Shown: piece after piece, positions 37,652 to 46,743 of the stretch | Numbering within the stretch: the stretch's first letter is position 1 | Layout of the letters: the number at the start of each line of letters is the position of its first letter | Notes under the pieces: generated by a model | Seen by the model: the letters and a program-made list of their open reading frames with translations, nothing else | Databases searched by the model: none | What the model was told of the DNA's origin: nothing | Translations under genes and position numbers: made by a program | Source of the DNA: Haloferax sp. Atlit-12N | Lineage (GTDB): Archaea > Halobacteriota > Halobacteria > Halobacteriales > Haloferacaceae | Direction of reading: 5' to 3' | Assembly: GCF_003383095.1 (NCBI RefSeq) | Contig: NZ_PSYW01000002.1 | Span: forward strand, 1,169,441-1,233,440 | Length of the DNA stretch: 64,000 bases

Positions 37652-38191
37652 ATGCCCGATTCGCAGGAGTGGATAGAGGACCCGCGCGTTGTCGAACTTC
37701 TCGAAGACCGGATGGACAAGAAGGACTATCTCATCTTCCGTGAACTGAACAAGGACGGGCGAATCTCGGACACGGAGCTGGCCGACCGCGTCGGCCTCTC
37801 TCGGACGGCCGCGCGGCGGCGACGCAAGATGCTCCAAGAGGACGGCATCCTCGAAATATTCGCGCTGTTGGTCTTTCGGGCGGCCGACTACCCCTACGCC
37901 GAGGTCCACATCTCGTACGACAAGGGTTCCACGAACGACGAAATCACGGCGTTTATCGAGCGACTCCTCGACGAGGGACTGGTGTACGAGGTCGCCGAGT
38001 GCATCGGCGAGTACGACCTGCTGATTCGTGTCTGGCAGTCTTCCCTGAGCAGTATCAACAGCTACGTCCGCGAACTCCTGCAGGACAGCGACGTGGTCGA
38101 CACCTACACCATCGTCCCCATCACCGACTCGTACAAGATGTTCCACCGGACGTTCTACAGGCCGGGCGAAGAGGCCCCCGACGCGTCGTAA
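37652..38191 (+). CDS. Lrp/AsnC-family transcriptional regulator
   Basis: About 179 residues. An HTH of the AsnC type (DTELADRVGLSRTAARRRRKML) is at about 40-65, and a RAM-type ligand and oligomerisation domain follows, with VYEVAECIGEYDLLIRVW. I use the ATG at 37652: the in-frame ATG at 37619 lies within the TATA box and could not be on the message. It lies about 1 kb upstream of, and divergent from, the ABC/catabolic operon, and may sense an amino acid made or imported by it (inference). Confidence 0.85.
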   Translation: MPDSQEWIEDPRVVELLEDRMDKKDYLIFRELNKDGRISDTELADRVGLSRTAARRRRKMLQEDGILEIFALLVFRAADYPYAEVHISYDKGSTNDEITAFIERLLDEGLVYEVAECIGEYDLLIRVWQSSLSSINSYVRELLQDSDVVDTYTIVPITDSYKMFHRTFYRPGEEAPDAS

Positions 38192-38534
38192 CCAGGTCCG
38201 CGTCGCCGCGAGTGAGAATTGGGTGTAATCCGAACGGAGTTCGGCGGGAGTTCGGTCGGTGTTGTCCCGAAGTTCGGAAAACCGCTATTCCCTCGTCCGC
38301 CGACTCGACAGACGGGGAGACAGCGGCACCCCCTCCCTCCCCCGTGACGAACGCCGTCGGTGGCGCGTCTCGCCCGCCGAACACCAACCAGCCCGTTTCG
38401 GCGGGCGGACGGTCACCGGTTCCCTCCCCCTCCGGCCCGACGCAACGCTCCCCTCGGACCCAGTTGCCCCTGCCCCGGGTCGGAACCCCACCAACGGTTT
38501 CTTTTGCGGACAGTCGGTCGAGTCGTTCCCCGGT
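38192..38534. other. 343-bp intergenic region
   Basis: Between the convergent Lrp-type and DUF7123-type genes, rich in C on the + strand. I see no supportable gene or clear hairpin in it. Frames open here lack a start or family resemblance. Confidence 0.4.
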
Positions 38535-38768
38535 TCAGTCGGCGCGCTCGACGTACCACGTGGTGCCGCGGGTGTACCCCCACTGGGAGATGCGGACGGC
38601 CTCCGCCTCGCGCTGGAGCGTCCCGACGAGCGACCCGATCTCCTTCGGCGAGAGCCCCACCTCGTCGGCGATGTGCCTGCTCTTGAAGTAGAACGCGCCC
38701 TCCGAGGCGCGCGCCGAGAGGTACTGTTCGAGTCGGTCTCGCTTGGACGGGGCACTACCGGAACTCAT
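38535..38768 (-). CDS. Small winged-HTH-like protein (DUF7123-like)
   Basis: 77 residues. The segment YFKSRHIADEVGLSPKEIG, then a helix and a short strand pair ending GYTRGTTWYV, matches the small haloarchaeal DUF7123 family as I recall it. The pattern is that of a compact winged helix, so DNA binding is plausible. It seems to be a single-gene unit. Confidence 0.75.
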   Translation of the reverse strand: MSSGSAPSKRDRLEQYLSARASEGAFYFKSRHIADEVGLSPKEIGSLVGTLQREAEAVRISQWGYTRGTTWYVERAD

Positions 38769-38883
38769 AGTTCGGGGTGCGAGCCGCGAGGTGAAATTCG
38801 ATTTCCGAACTTACGACCAATTCGGGGCCAGATGAGGCACAACTCTCACCGAGTTCGGACGGCCCAATCGCGGGGGGCGACCC

Positions 38884-39299
38884 CTACCTGTGGCTCTGGT
38901 ACAGGAGGATGACCACCGCGACGCTCGTAAAGAGGTCCGGGAGGTACGTGAAGGGGCCGAGTTCGACGCCGCGGCCGAAACCCAACAACAGCGGGAGAAA
39001 CGGTTCGACGTGACCGCGTGCAACAACAGCGCGACGGTAAAGAGGATGAGACTCAGCGTGAACCGGTTCGGGAACTCGCGGTAGACGCGGCCGTACGTCG
39101 CGAGCAGGACGACCAGTAAGAGCGTCGTGAACGTCGAGAAGAACAGCTTCGTCTGCACGAGCGCGCCGAAAAGCGGGGTCCGCGGGTCGACGAACGTCGG
39201 AACCCCCGCGTCGGGGAGCGAGAACACGACACCCAGCGAGGCGGCGACCGCGACTACGGTGTACCCGACGGTCCGGCGGAGCGCCGCGGTCTCATGCAT
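38884..39299 (-). pseudogene. Frameshifted small membrane protein (DUF7521-like)
   Basis: Read from the ATG at 39299, the frame encodes three membrane helices (VVAVAASLGVVFSL; STFTTLLLVVLLATYG; LSLILFTVALLLHAV). After TSN it then runs into Ser/Arg-rich shadow sequence. One base lower, the other frame continues naturally as PFLPLLLGFGRGVELGPF and YLPDLFTSVAVVILLYQSHR, ending in a stop at 38884. Adding one C at about 39001-39006 (AACC to AACCC) restores a 138-residue protein with a fourth helix. It is either a real deletion or a base-calling error in a C run. Start overlaps the upstream HTH gene by 8 bp. Confidence 0.72.
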
Positions 39300-39585
39300 C
39301 CTCGTCCTCGATGTCGGTCTGTTCCGCGATATCGTCGAGGAGGTCGAGGTTGTCGTCCATCTTGGGCGTCAAGAAGAACAGTTTGCCGTACTCCTCGCCG
39401 CTGGTGGTGAGGACGCCGTTCTCCGTGAGCATCTCCAGGTGGTGCTGGACGGTCTTGTAGTTCAAGTCGAGTTCGTTCGAGAGCTGGTTCGTGTTCACCG
39501 GGCGCTCGTTCAGCGCGCGGATGATTCTGAGACGGTTCTTCCCGCCGCGAGTCCCGCCGACGAGCCACCACAGCAACTGCCTCAT
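39292..39585 (-). CDS. ArsR-type winged-HTH regulator
   Basis: About 97 residues. It opens LLWWLVGGTRGGKNRLRIIR, then a winged helix with TNQLSNELDLNYKTVQHHLE and VLTTSGEEYGKLFFLT. Such short ArsR-type proteins with a tryptophan-rich start are usually paired in haloarchaea with a small membrane protein like the next gene. The ATG at 39585 has GGGAG 5 bases before it; an in-frame ATG at 39675 would add about 30 polar residues and cannot be excluded. It overlaps the membrane gene by 8 bp, so the pair is an operon. Confidence 0.75.
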   Translation of the reverse strand: MRQLLWWLVGGTRGGKNRLRIIRALNERPVNTNQLSNELDLNYKTVQHHLEMLTENGVLTTSGEEYGKLFFLTPKMDDNLDLLDDIAEQTDIEDEDA

Positions 39586-40051
39586 CTGCGCTCCCGTTCT
39601 GCTCCGCCGGTGTTCGTGACGTGCATCTGTCGTCGTCTGCTGGAGCGCCTGCGTTCTTGTGGCGTGGTTCGTCATCGTCGCGCGACCGTCGCGGTCGTCC
39701 CGCGGCCGGTCGTCGAGGGCGTGTTCGTCTCGCAGTTCATCGAGTGCGTCATCTATCGAATACACCCACGCTACGGCGGATAATGATTCGCCGAACTCGA
39801 CGCAGAGTTGCCCCCGAGAGAGGCACAAGTTAGACCCAAATTCGGATTCGTGCGTGTTGGATTCGGGTGCAGCCGAACGGACAGAATTCGGAGACGAACA
39901 CGTTCACGAACGATAGTCGAGGACTCCATGACCCGAGTCGTGGGACGAAATCGAACGCCCCCGCGGTTGTCCCGAATTTGGGCCTAACGTGTGAGTGATT
40001 TTCGGGGAATGTCGGCAATAGAATAAATCGGTGGCAGACAGCCCTCCGACC
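39586..40051. other. 466-bp intergenic region between divergent operons
   Basis: Holds the promoter of the leftward HTH/membrane pair and, at its right end, a TATA-like AATAAAT (40022-40028) for the rightward CARDB operon. Part of the left end may be a longer N-terminus of the HTH gene. I found no other supportable gene. Confidence 0.4.
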
Positions 40052-40177
40052 GTGAACATGCGAAGACACGCTCGAACGGACAGCGCAGTCAGGTATCGCG
40101 GGGACGCGGTGGTCCCGCGCGTCGCGTCGACGGCGACGCGTGAACGTCGGCAGACGCAGACGGAGGGCACGCGATGA
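40052..40177 (+). CDS. Possible small leader ORF before the CARDB operon
   Basis: A 41-codon frame from a GTG (second start ATG at 40058) whose stop overlaps the start of the CARDB gene as ATGA. The product is Arg/Thr-rich with no recognisable motif. A TATA-like element about 27 bases before the GTG would make a leaderless message starting exactly here. The coupling to the next gene suggests a regulatory upstream ORF, but it may be coincidence, since a GGAGG also serves the CARDB start. Confidence 0.35.
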   Translation: MNMRRHARTDSAVRYRGDAVVPRVASTATRERRQTQTEGTR

Positions 40178-41700
40178 GCAGACGGGTCAGCGCCTTCCTG
40201 GTCGGACTGCTCGTGGTCACCTCGGTCGGCTCCGCGGCGGGCATCGCGAGCGCCGCACAGACCGACATCGCGATTCAGTCGGCGAACACGTCGGTCGACC
40301 AGCCCGCACCGGGCGAGTCGTTCACCGTGACGACGACGATAGCCAACTTGGAGAGCAGTTCTGGGCCGGTCGATATCACGGACGTGTACGTCCGCGATTC
40401 GAGCGGGTCGAAGGAGTACGCGCGCGTCGAAGACGTCGGGTCGGTCTCGTCGGGAGGGACCATCTCCGTCCCGCTGACGATGAACATCGCCGACGCCGGC
40501 GAGAAGCGCCTGACCGTCCACGTCGTCGCACAGGACTCCGACGGGACGTACCACCGCCTCAACTACCCGCTGTACGTTGACGTCGACGAACCCGACGAGG
40601 CCGCGATTTCCTTCTCGACGCCCGACCTCGTGGCGGGACAGGAGAGTTCGGTCAACGTGTCCGTCTCGAACGGCGACGACGGTGCGCTCTCGAACGTCAA
40701 ACTCGAACTGGGCGGCGACGCCGCCGTCGAGAACGCAGAGCGCGTGAGCGCGTCGATTCAGTCCGGCGCGCAGGTGACGAACACGTATCAGGTCACCTTC
40801 GACGAGACCGGCGAGCAGACGCTCGGGGCGACGCTGACGTACAAGACCGACGAGGGCGTGACCCGGACGATAACCCGGAACGCGACGGTCGACGTCGACG
40901 AGTCGAACGTGGACGCCGAACTGACCGCGAGAACGACGACGGCGAACGGGTCGTCCGTCATCGAGGCGTCGCTCACGGAGTACGGCAACGTCGAACTCCG
41001 CGACGTGCAACTCAGCGCCGTCGTCGACGGCGAGACGGTGGCCCGAGGCATCATGGCCGACGTGCCGGCCGAGGAGACTCGAACGGTCGCGCTCGACGGG
41101 ACGGACGTCCCCTCGGGGACCGTGACGGTCGTCGCGCGGTACACCGCCGCGGGCGAACAGCACACGACGGAACGGACGTTCGAGTACAACCCACAGGAGT
41201 CCTCGAACATCGCGCTGACCGGCGTCGAAGCCACAGTACAGGAGTCGACCGTCACGCTGAGCGGCGAGGCCGCGAATCTCGGGAGCGCCGACGCCGACTC
41301 GGTCTTCATCAGCGTCGCCGAGTCCGACGGGGTCTCGCCCAGTTCCTCGAACGGCGAGTACTTCGTCGGGACCATCGAGACGAGCGAGTTCTCGACGTTC
41401 GAACTGACCGCGACCGCGAGCGGGAACGGCTCGGTCGAGCGCGTCCCCGTCCTGATTAGCTACTCGGTCGACGGCGAGCGCTTCGAACAGGTCGTCGACG
41501 TCGATGTCGGCGGCACGAGCGCCGGGGGCGCGAGTGCGAGCGCGGACGGGAGCGATGCGCAGGCCGCGGCCGGTGCCGGCGGACCGCCCGGTCAGAGCTC
41601 TGACTCCGGCGGCATCCTCTCCGCACTTCCGATGGCGCTCGGCGTCGTGGTAATCGGCGCCGTGGGGTTCGGCGTCTACCGATGGCGTCAGCAGTCATGA
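40174..41700 (+). CDS. Secreted, membrane-anchored CARDB-like protein of the ABC system
   Basis: 508 residues. A signal peptide (residues 1-28, ending ASA) is followed by several beta-sandwich repeats with CARDB-like phrasing (VNVSVSNGDDGALSNV, ANLESSSGPVDITDV). Then comes a Gly/Ala/Ser-rich linker and a C-terminal membrane helix (LPMALGVVVIGAVGFGVY) with a basic tail. GGAGG 7 bases before the ATG supports the start. It is translationally coupled to the MacB-type ATPase, so it likely acts outside the membrane as the adaptor of that system, comparable in position to bacterial MacA. The substrate is unknown. Confidence 0.82.
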   Translation: MSRRVSAFLVGLLVVTSVGSAAGIASAAQTDIAIQSANTSVDQPAPGESFTVTTTIANLESSSGPVDITDVYVRDSSGSKEYARVEDVGSVSSGGTISVPLTMNIADAGEKRLTVHVVAQDSDGTYHRLNYPLYVDVDEPDEAAISFSTPDLVAGQESSVNVSVSNGDDGALSNVKLELGGDAAVENAERVSASIQSGAQVTNTYQVTFDETGEQTLGATLTYKTDEGVTRTITRNATVDVDESNVDAELTARTTTANGSSVIEASLTEYGNVELRDVQLSAVVDGETVARGIMADVPAEETRTVALDGTDVPSGTVTVVARYTAAGEQHTTERTFEYNPQESSNIALTGVEATVQESTVTLSGEAANLGSADADSVFISVAESDGVSPSSSNGEYFVGTIETSEFSTFELTATASGNGSVERVPVLISYSVDGERFEQVVDVDVGGTSAGGASASADGSDAQAAAGAGGPPGQSSDSGGILSALPMALGVVVIGAVGFGVYRWRQQS

Positions 41701-42374
41701 GCGTCATCGAACTCAAGGACGTCGTCAAGCGCTACCAGAGCGGAACGGAGACCATCGAGGCGCTCAAGGGCGTGGACTTCCGCGCCGACCGCGGCGAGAT
41801 GGTCACCGTCATCGGCCCTTCGGGTTCGGGCAAGAGTACCATGCTCAACATGATTGGACTGCTCGACACGCCGACCGAGGGCCACGTCCGCCTCGATGCC
41901 CGCGAGGTGACCGACTTCAGCGAGGACGAACTCACCGAAGAGCGCCGGACCGGAATCGGGTTCGTGTTTCAGGACTTCCACCTACTCCCGATGCTGACGG
42001 CGGTCGAGAACGTCGAACTCCCCTCGATGTGGGACACCTCGGTAGACAGGCACGACCGGGCGGTCGACCTCCTCGAACGGGTCGGGCTCGGCGACCGCCT
42101 CGACCACACGCCCGGACAGCTCTCCGGCGGCCAGCAACAGCGCGTCGCGGTCGCGCGGTCGCTCATCAACGAGCCGGACATCCTCTTGGCAGACGAGCCG
42201 ACAGGGAACCTCGACCAGGACACCGGGAAGACGATTCTCGAAGAGCTGACGCGGCTGAAGGAAGACGAGAACGTCGCCATCGTCGCGGTCACCCACGACG
42301 ACCAGATGCTCGACTACACCGACACCACCGTCCGCATCGTCGACGGCGTCATTCAAGAGGTGAGCCGACCGTGA
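41697..42374 (+). CDS. MacB/LolD-type ABC ATPase
   Basis: 225 residues from the ATG at 41697, which overlaps the upstream stop (ATGA). Walker [10 protein letters not shown], signature LSGGQQQR, Walker [13 protein letters not shown] and the switch histidine in AVTHDDQML are complete. The NLD and the short length are typical of MacB/LolD-type ATPases that work with FtsX-like permeases. It overlaps the permease gene by 4 bases. Confidence 0.93.
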   Translation: MSVIELKDVVKRYQSGTETIEALKGVDFRADRGEMVTVIGPSGSGKSTMLNMIGLLDTPTEGHVRLDAREVTDFSEDELTEERRTGIGFVFQDFHLLPMLTAVENVELPSMWDTSVDRHDRAVDLLERVGLGDRLDHTPGQLSGGQQQRVAVARSLINEPDILLADEPTGNLDQDTGKTILEELTRLKEDENVAIVAVTHDDQMLDYTDTTVRIVDGVIQEVSRP

Positions 42375-43519
42375 GCGTCGCCAGCTACCTGTGGCGGTAC
42401 CCGAGCGCGCTCATGGCGTGGCGCAACCTCGGCCGCAACAAGCTCAGAACCGCGCTGGCGGCGCTCGGCATCGTCATCGGCGTCGTCTCCATCTGCTCGC
42501 TCGGGATGGCGACGGTGGCCCTCCAACAGCAGGCGAACTCCCAACTCGGCGACATCGGCAACGAGGTGACGCTCTCGTCGGGACAGGACAGCGCCACCGA
42601 CGGTGTGACCCCCGACCAAGTCGAGATGATGGAGAACCTCGCGGGCGACGCGGCGGTGGTCCCCCAGAAGACGAACTCGACGACGCTGACGACGAGAAAC
42701 GGACAGGAGGCGCGGATGAGCGTCACGGGGGTGACGAACGCGGCCGCGCTGTACAACCTCACGTCTGGCGACGCGCCCACTCGCCTCCAGTCGGGCGCGC
42801 TCATCAGCAACGACACGGCCCAGACGCTCGGCTTGGAGCTGGGCGACCCCGTCGAGTACGACGGGAAACTGTACAGAATCGAGGGCTTCATCGAGGAGTC
42901 GGGGTCGTCGTTCGGTCCCGGCGGCGGCGGCGAACTCGTCTTGCCGCTGTCGGCGCTGTCCGACCAGCAGTACTACGACACGGTGACTATCGTCGCCGCC
43001 GACGGCACCGAAGCCGAGGAAATCGGGACCACCCTCGACGACTACTTCAACACCGACGAAGAGGAGGAGATGAGCATCCGGACGGCCGGCAACGCCCAGC
43101 AGGTCGGCGGGTTCCTCGATACGCTGTCGACGGCCCTGCTGGCGATAGGCGGCATCTCGCTCGTCGTGGCGAGCGTCGCCATCCTCAACGTGATGCTGAT
43201 GAGCACGGTCGAACGCCGCGGCGAAATCGGCGTCCTCCGCGCGGTCGGAATCCGCCGCATCGAGGTGTTGCGGATGATTCTGACCGAAGCGACGCTCATG
43301 GGGGCGCTCGGCGGCCTCGTCGGCGCGGTCGCGTCGCTCGCCGCGGGGCTGGTGATATTCAACACGCTCACCGGCGACCCGCTGGCCGCGCTCGACTGGA
43401 GTAGCTCGCAGTACCTCGTCTACGGGTTCGGATTCGCCGTCGTGGCGAGCGTCCTGAGCGGCATCTACCCCGCGTGGAAGGCCGCGAACGACCGCCCGGT
43501 CGACGCTCTCAGAGGCTGA
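42371..43519 (+). CDS. MacB/FtsX-type ABC permease
   Basis: About 382 residues from a GTG that overlaps the ATPase stop (GTGA). One membrane helix near the N-terminus (TALAALGIVIGVVSI), a large external domain of about 220 residues, and three helices at the C-terminus make the FtsX/MacB layout. RRGEIGVLRAVGIRR is the cytoplasmic coupling segment. With the ATPase it probably exports or extracts a substrate mechanically, using the CARDB-like protein outside. Confidence 0.92.
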   Translation: MSVASYLWRYPSALMAWRNLGRNKLRTALAALGIVIGVVSICSLGMATVALQQQANSQLGDIGNEVTLSSGQDSATDGVTPDQVEMMENLAGDAAVVPQKTNSTTLTTRNGQEARMSVTGVTNAAALYNLTSGDAPTRLQSGALISNDTAQTLGLELGDPVEYDGKLYRIEGFIEESGSSFGPGGGGELVLPLSALSDQQYYDTVTIVAADGTEAEEIGTTLDDYFNTDEEEEMSIRTAGNAQQVGGFLDTLSTALLAIGGISLVVASVAILNVMLMSTVERRGEIGVLRAVGIRRIEVLRMILTEATLMGALGGLVGAVASLAAGLVIFNTLTGDPLAALDWSSSQYLVYGFGFAVVASVLSGIYPAWKAANDRPVDALRG

Positions 43520-43637
43520 CACCGAAATTTCGCCGTCGGGTTCTGTTTTTTGCGCGCCAATTCAGTACGAGCGGACAGCCTCCCGAGACCGACCGGTCCG
43601 CCTCGGCACCCGGCCCGACCGCCTGAACCAACACGTT

Positions 43638-43651
43638 TTAGGTTGGCCTAA
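43638..43651. promoter_or_regulatory. DtxR/SirR-type metal box (TTAGG-N4-CCTAA)
   Basis: TTAGGTTGGCCTAA, extended to TTTAGG and CCTAAA by one base each side, lies 73 bp before the gene at 43724. It has the same form as the two boxes at 53352 and 53388. This is the palindrome shape recognised by iron- or manganese-dependent DtxR-family repressors. Confidence 0.65.
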
Positions 43652-43723
43652 ACAATCTGTCGAGCGAACGACGCACGGACCGCGGCGTCGGCGACGGCCC
43701 GCGAACCAGTAGACAGAGACACC

Positions 43724-44692
43724 ATGGTCGGCACGACACTCACCCAGATTCGGACTCACATCGAATCGCTCGCGAGCGACGACGGGACGTACGAACTCGT
43801 CTGCGGACGGACCGGAGAGCGACCGGTCCCGGTGGACGGGCTCCGGTTCCCGGACCGCTCGACGGCGGAGACCGCCGCCCGCGCGGCGAGACAGTATCGG
43901 TCCGCCCTCAGGCGGTACGACCCGAACGTCCCGTACTACGACCTCATCGTCTCAGAACACGACGACGTTCCGGGCTTTGGTGGGGCGAGCGCGACCGCCG
44001 ACGGCTGGGCGACCGCCGGGGCGACGCCCGGTCTCCCCGAACCGCCCTGCGACCTCGACCTCGGAGCCGGCACGGACGGCGGACCCGAGTGCAGCGACGG
44101 CAGGGAGCGCTCCGAGCGGGTCGAGTTCTGTCACCGGGTCGCGGCGGCGGTGTTCGAGGCGCTCGTGGACGCAGACCACCGGGCGGTCGAGACGGCGGTG
44201 ATGGACGCGTACTTCGACCTCGCGGAGACCATGTCCAGCGCGGACGACCTCTGTCTGCGCCTGTTGGAGAGCATGGCGACCGCGCTCCACGTCCACCTCA
44301 CGTCGGCTGAGCAGGCTGACGTGCTCGAACGCGCCGCCTCGCACCTCACGTCGCGGCCCGACTCCACGGGGGCGCTGGGGGCGACGCTGGCGGAGATGGA
44401 ACAGCTCGACCTCGTCGAGTCGTACACCTGCTCGCCGTGGCAGCCCGGCCCGGACGCCAGCACGAGGTCGGCGGAGCTGACCCTCGAAGGCTACGCGCTC
44501 TCGGCGCGCGAGGGGCGGCTTCCGGTGTTACCGGTCGTCCTCGACCTCTACCGCCGGGCGGAGTCGTGGAAGCCCGTCTCCCTGCACGTCACGCCGGCCG
44601 AGGAGGGCTGGCACGCGACGCTCTCGGTCTCCTCGAAGGCCAACGCGGTCGGGCTGGCGAGCGTCCCGATTCACGAGCGCGCCGCCGACTGA
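43724..44692 (+). CDS. Conserved haloarchaeal protein with metal-box promoter
   Basis: 322 residues with no signal peptide or membrane helix. The N-terminal ~85 residues form a small alpha/beta unit (TYELVCGRTGERPVPVDGL). A Gly/Pro-rich linker and a long helical domain (about 130-280) follow, then a short beta-rich end. I do not recognise a function (resembles DUF7551/7552-type haloarchaeal proteins, from memory). The TTAGG-N4-CCTAA box upstream suggests it is made when iron or manganese is low. No operon partner is visible on the same strand. Confidence 0.7.
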   Translation: MVGTTLTQIRTHIESLASDDGTYELVCGRTGERPVPVDGLRFPDRSTAETAARAARQYRSALRRYDPNVPYYDLIVSEHDDVPGFGGASATADGWATAGATPGLPEPPCDLDLGAGTDGGPECSDGRERSERVEFCHRVAAAVFEALVDADHRAVETAVMDAYFDLAETMSSADDLCLRLLESMATALHVHLTSAEQADVLERAASHLTSRPDSTGALGATLAEMEQLDLVESYTCSPWQPGPDASTRSAELTLEGYALSAREGRLPVLPVVLDLYRRAESWKPVSLHVTPAEEGWHATLSVSSKANAVGLASVPIHERAAD

Positions 44693-44748
44693 CTGTTTTT
44701 CCTCCCGTCCCCTCGCGCCGACGCGACGGACGCGCTTTCGAATCCGTC

Positions 44749-45750
44749 TCAGGCCCGAAAGCCGCGCAGGAACCCGGTGGCGACCCCACCACACCCGAGC
44801 GACACGAGGAGTTCGAACGTCCGCACGACGAGCACCGCCGCGGCCGCCCCCGCAACCGGCGCGCCTGTGGTGAGGCTGAGCGCGCCCGCGAGAAGCACGT
44901 CGTACGCGCCGAGGCTCCCCGGAATGGGGACGACGCTCGCCGCCTGCGGGAGCGGGATGACGGCGACGATCGGGAGAAACGCCACCGTCGTGCCGGTGCC
45001 CGCGAGTGCGACCCAGAGCGCGAGCGACGTGATCAGTTGCTCGAAGACGCCGCTGAGCGCGATGAGGCCGAGGAGTTCCGGCGCGTCTCGGAAGTGGACG
45101 ACGCGCTCCCAGAACCGTTCGACCGCGGCGGCGACGGCCCCACGGCCGACCGGTGTCTCGCGAGTGAGTTCAGAGACAACGCGGACGACCGGGGCCAAGA
45201 CAGCGACGACGACCGCCGAGAGCGCGTCTCGCGCCCAGATGAGCGCGGCACCGACGACCAACAGCGCGACGACCGCGCCGGACAGCGTCACGAGGACGAA
45301 CCGCGGCGTCGGCGCGTCGAGAAAGAGGACGCCGACGATGGCGACCGACAGGAGAAGCTGTGCGGCGGATTTGACGTACTTGGCGACGCCGCGGACCCCG
45401 AGGGCCTCGCTGTAGCTCGTCTCGGTCGCGACGCCGAAGAACTGCGCCATGATGGGCTCCGAACTCACCGGGCCGGCGGGGCTGAGCACGTCGAAGAAGT
45501 CGCCGGCGAACGCGAACTGGACGCTCGCCCGTGGCGAGAGCCCGCCCCGAAGGGGGCGCACCGACGCCCAGACGCCGAGGCCGTCGACGGTCGCCTCGGC
45601 GAGCATCAGAGCGCAGACGACGCCGACGGCCCACGGAGCGACGGCCGTGACGCGCGAGCCGACCTCTTCCGGGCCGACGTACCAGAGGTACACCGCGAGC
45701 GCTCCGATGCCGAGTCCCGCGCCGACGACGAATCGAACCCCGCGTCTCAC
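44749..45750 (-). CDS. Flippase-like integral membrane protein (UPF0104/AglD type)
   Basis: 333 residues with seven to eight predicted membrane helices. VSSEPIMAQFF and IPGSLGAYD, with conserved glutamate and Pro-Gly-Gly turns, are the signatures of the UPF0104/lysylphosphatidylglycerol synthase transmembrane family, which includes AglD-associated flippase domains. It probably moves a lipid-linked molecule across the membrane; which lipid is unknown. It is a single-gene unit convergent with its left neighbour. Confidence 0.82.
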   Translation of the reverse strand: MRRGVRFVVGAGLGIGALAVYLWYVGPEEVGSRVTAVAPWAVGVVCALMLAEATVDGLGVWASVRPLRGGLSPRASVQFAFAGDFFDVLSPAGPVSSEPIMAQFFGVATETSYSEALGVRGVAKYVKSAAQLLLSVAIVGVLFLDAPTPRFVLVTLSGAVVALLVVGAALIWARDALSAVVVAVLAPVVRVVSELTRETPVGRGAVAAAVERFWERVVHFRDAPELLGLIALSGVFEQLITSLALWVALAGTGTTVAFLPIVAVIPLPQAASVVPIPGSLGAYDVLLAGALSLTTGAPVAGAAAAVLVVRTFELLVSLGCGGVATGFLRGFRA

Positions 45751-45898
45751 ACCCGAAGCAAACGAGGCCCGCTACAAAACCGCCGCGGCTCGCGGCCGCG
45801 TTCGGTCCTCGGAACTACACACTCGATTCGAGGACTAAACCACGACGAGACGGCCGGTGGCCGTGGATTTATGCTCGCGAGTTCCTACTAGCCCCGAT

Positions 45899-46630
45899 GT
45901 GGACTCCCCGTTCGAGACGCTCGGCATCGACCCGGACGCAGACGAGGACGAACTCGTCGACGCGTACCGTCGGCGGGTGAAGTCGGCCCACCCGGACCAC
46001 GGCGGGTCGGCCGAAGAATTTCAGGCTGTTCGGACGGCCTACGAGGCGATTCGCGCCGGCTACGAGCCCGGCGACGAACTCGAACCCGTCGAGGCGGACA
46101 GCCGTCGCCCGGCCAACGAGGGGACGAGCCGAAACGGACAGCACGACGCCGGCACCGCCCGGAACGGACAGACCGGGGACGACCCAGAGCCCGAGGCTGA
46201 ACGACGCGGGGCGCGAGTCGAGTTCCTCGACTACGACGTGCTCACCGACCGCGGCTGGTCGCTCGACGACGACGACCTCTTCGAGAAGGCCGCCGAAAGC
46301 GGCCTCGACGGCGACGCCTACGGCGAGGTGTTCGTCGAGCCGCGGACCAACCTCCTGAAGGCGGCCGAGGACGCGGGCCACAGTTGGCCCTTCGCCTGCC
46401 GCGGCGGGGCCTGCGCGAACTGCGCGGTGGCGGTCGTCGAGGGCGACGTGAAGATGCCTTCGAACCACATCCTCTCGGAGGAGATGCTGGAACAGGGCGT
46501 CCGGCTGTCGTGTATCAGCCTCCCGGTGACCGACGACCTGCAGGTCGTCTACAACATCGAGCATCTCCCCGGCCTCGACGAACTTCGGCTCCCCCCGCAG
46601 CACGCCCGGAAGATGAGCGCCGGCGACTGA
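45899..46630 (+). CDS. J-domain and 2Fe-2S ferredoxin fusion protein
   Basis: 243 residues. Residues 1-55 are a J domain (PFETLGIDPDADEDELVDAY, then the HPD motif in SAHPDHGG). A Gly/Asn/Asp-rich linker follows. The C-terminal ~130 residues are a plant-type ferredoxin: the cluster ligands are CRGGACANC plus a distant Cys in RLSCISLP. Haloarchaeal acidic insertions are present (YDVLTDRGWSLDDDDLFEKA). The GTG at 45899 lies about 29 bases after a TATA-like GATTTATGC, so I take a leaderless start. The J domain may recruit DnaK to the electron carrier or aid cluster loading (inference). Confidence 0.85.
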   Translation: MDSPFETLGIDPDADEDELVDAYRRRVKSAHPDHGGSAEEFQAVRTAYEAIRAGYEPGDELEPVEADSRRPANEGTSRNGQHDAGTARNGQTGDDPEPEAERRGARVEFLDYDVLTDRGWSLDDDDLFEKAAESGLDGDAYGEVFVEPRTNLLKAAEDAGHSWPFACRGGACANCAVAVVEGDVKMPSNHILSEEMLEQGVRLSCISLPVTDDLQVVYNIEHLPGLDELRLPPQHARKMSAGD

Positions 46631-46743
46631 CCGGAAACCGGCGGCCGGCCTGTCCGACGTGCGCCCCGGCGGGGTCTCGGGGTTGTGCGTCACTCGCGCC
46701 CCAACGCGGCCGAATTAAGCTTCGATAGCGACCCTACAACGAT

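Noticed and set aside
39904..41163. 419-codon frame on the minus strand opposite the CARDB-like gene
   Set aside because: Val/Arg-rich composition with no family resemblance; the + strand gene has a signal peptide, membrane anchor and operon coupling.
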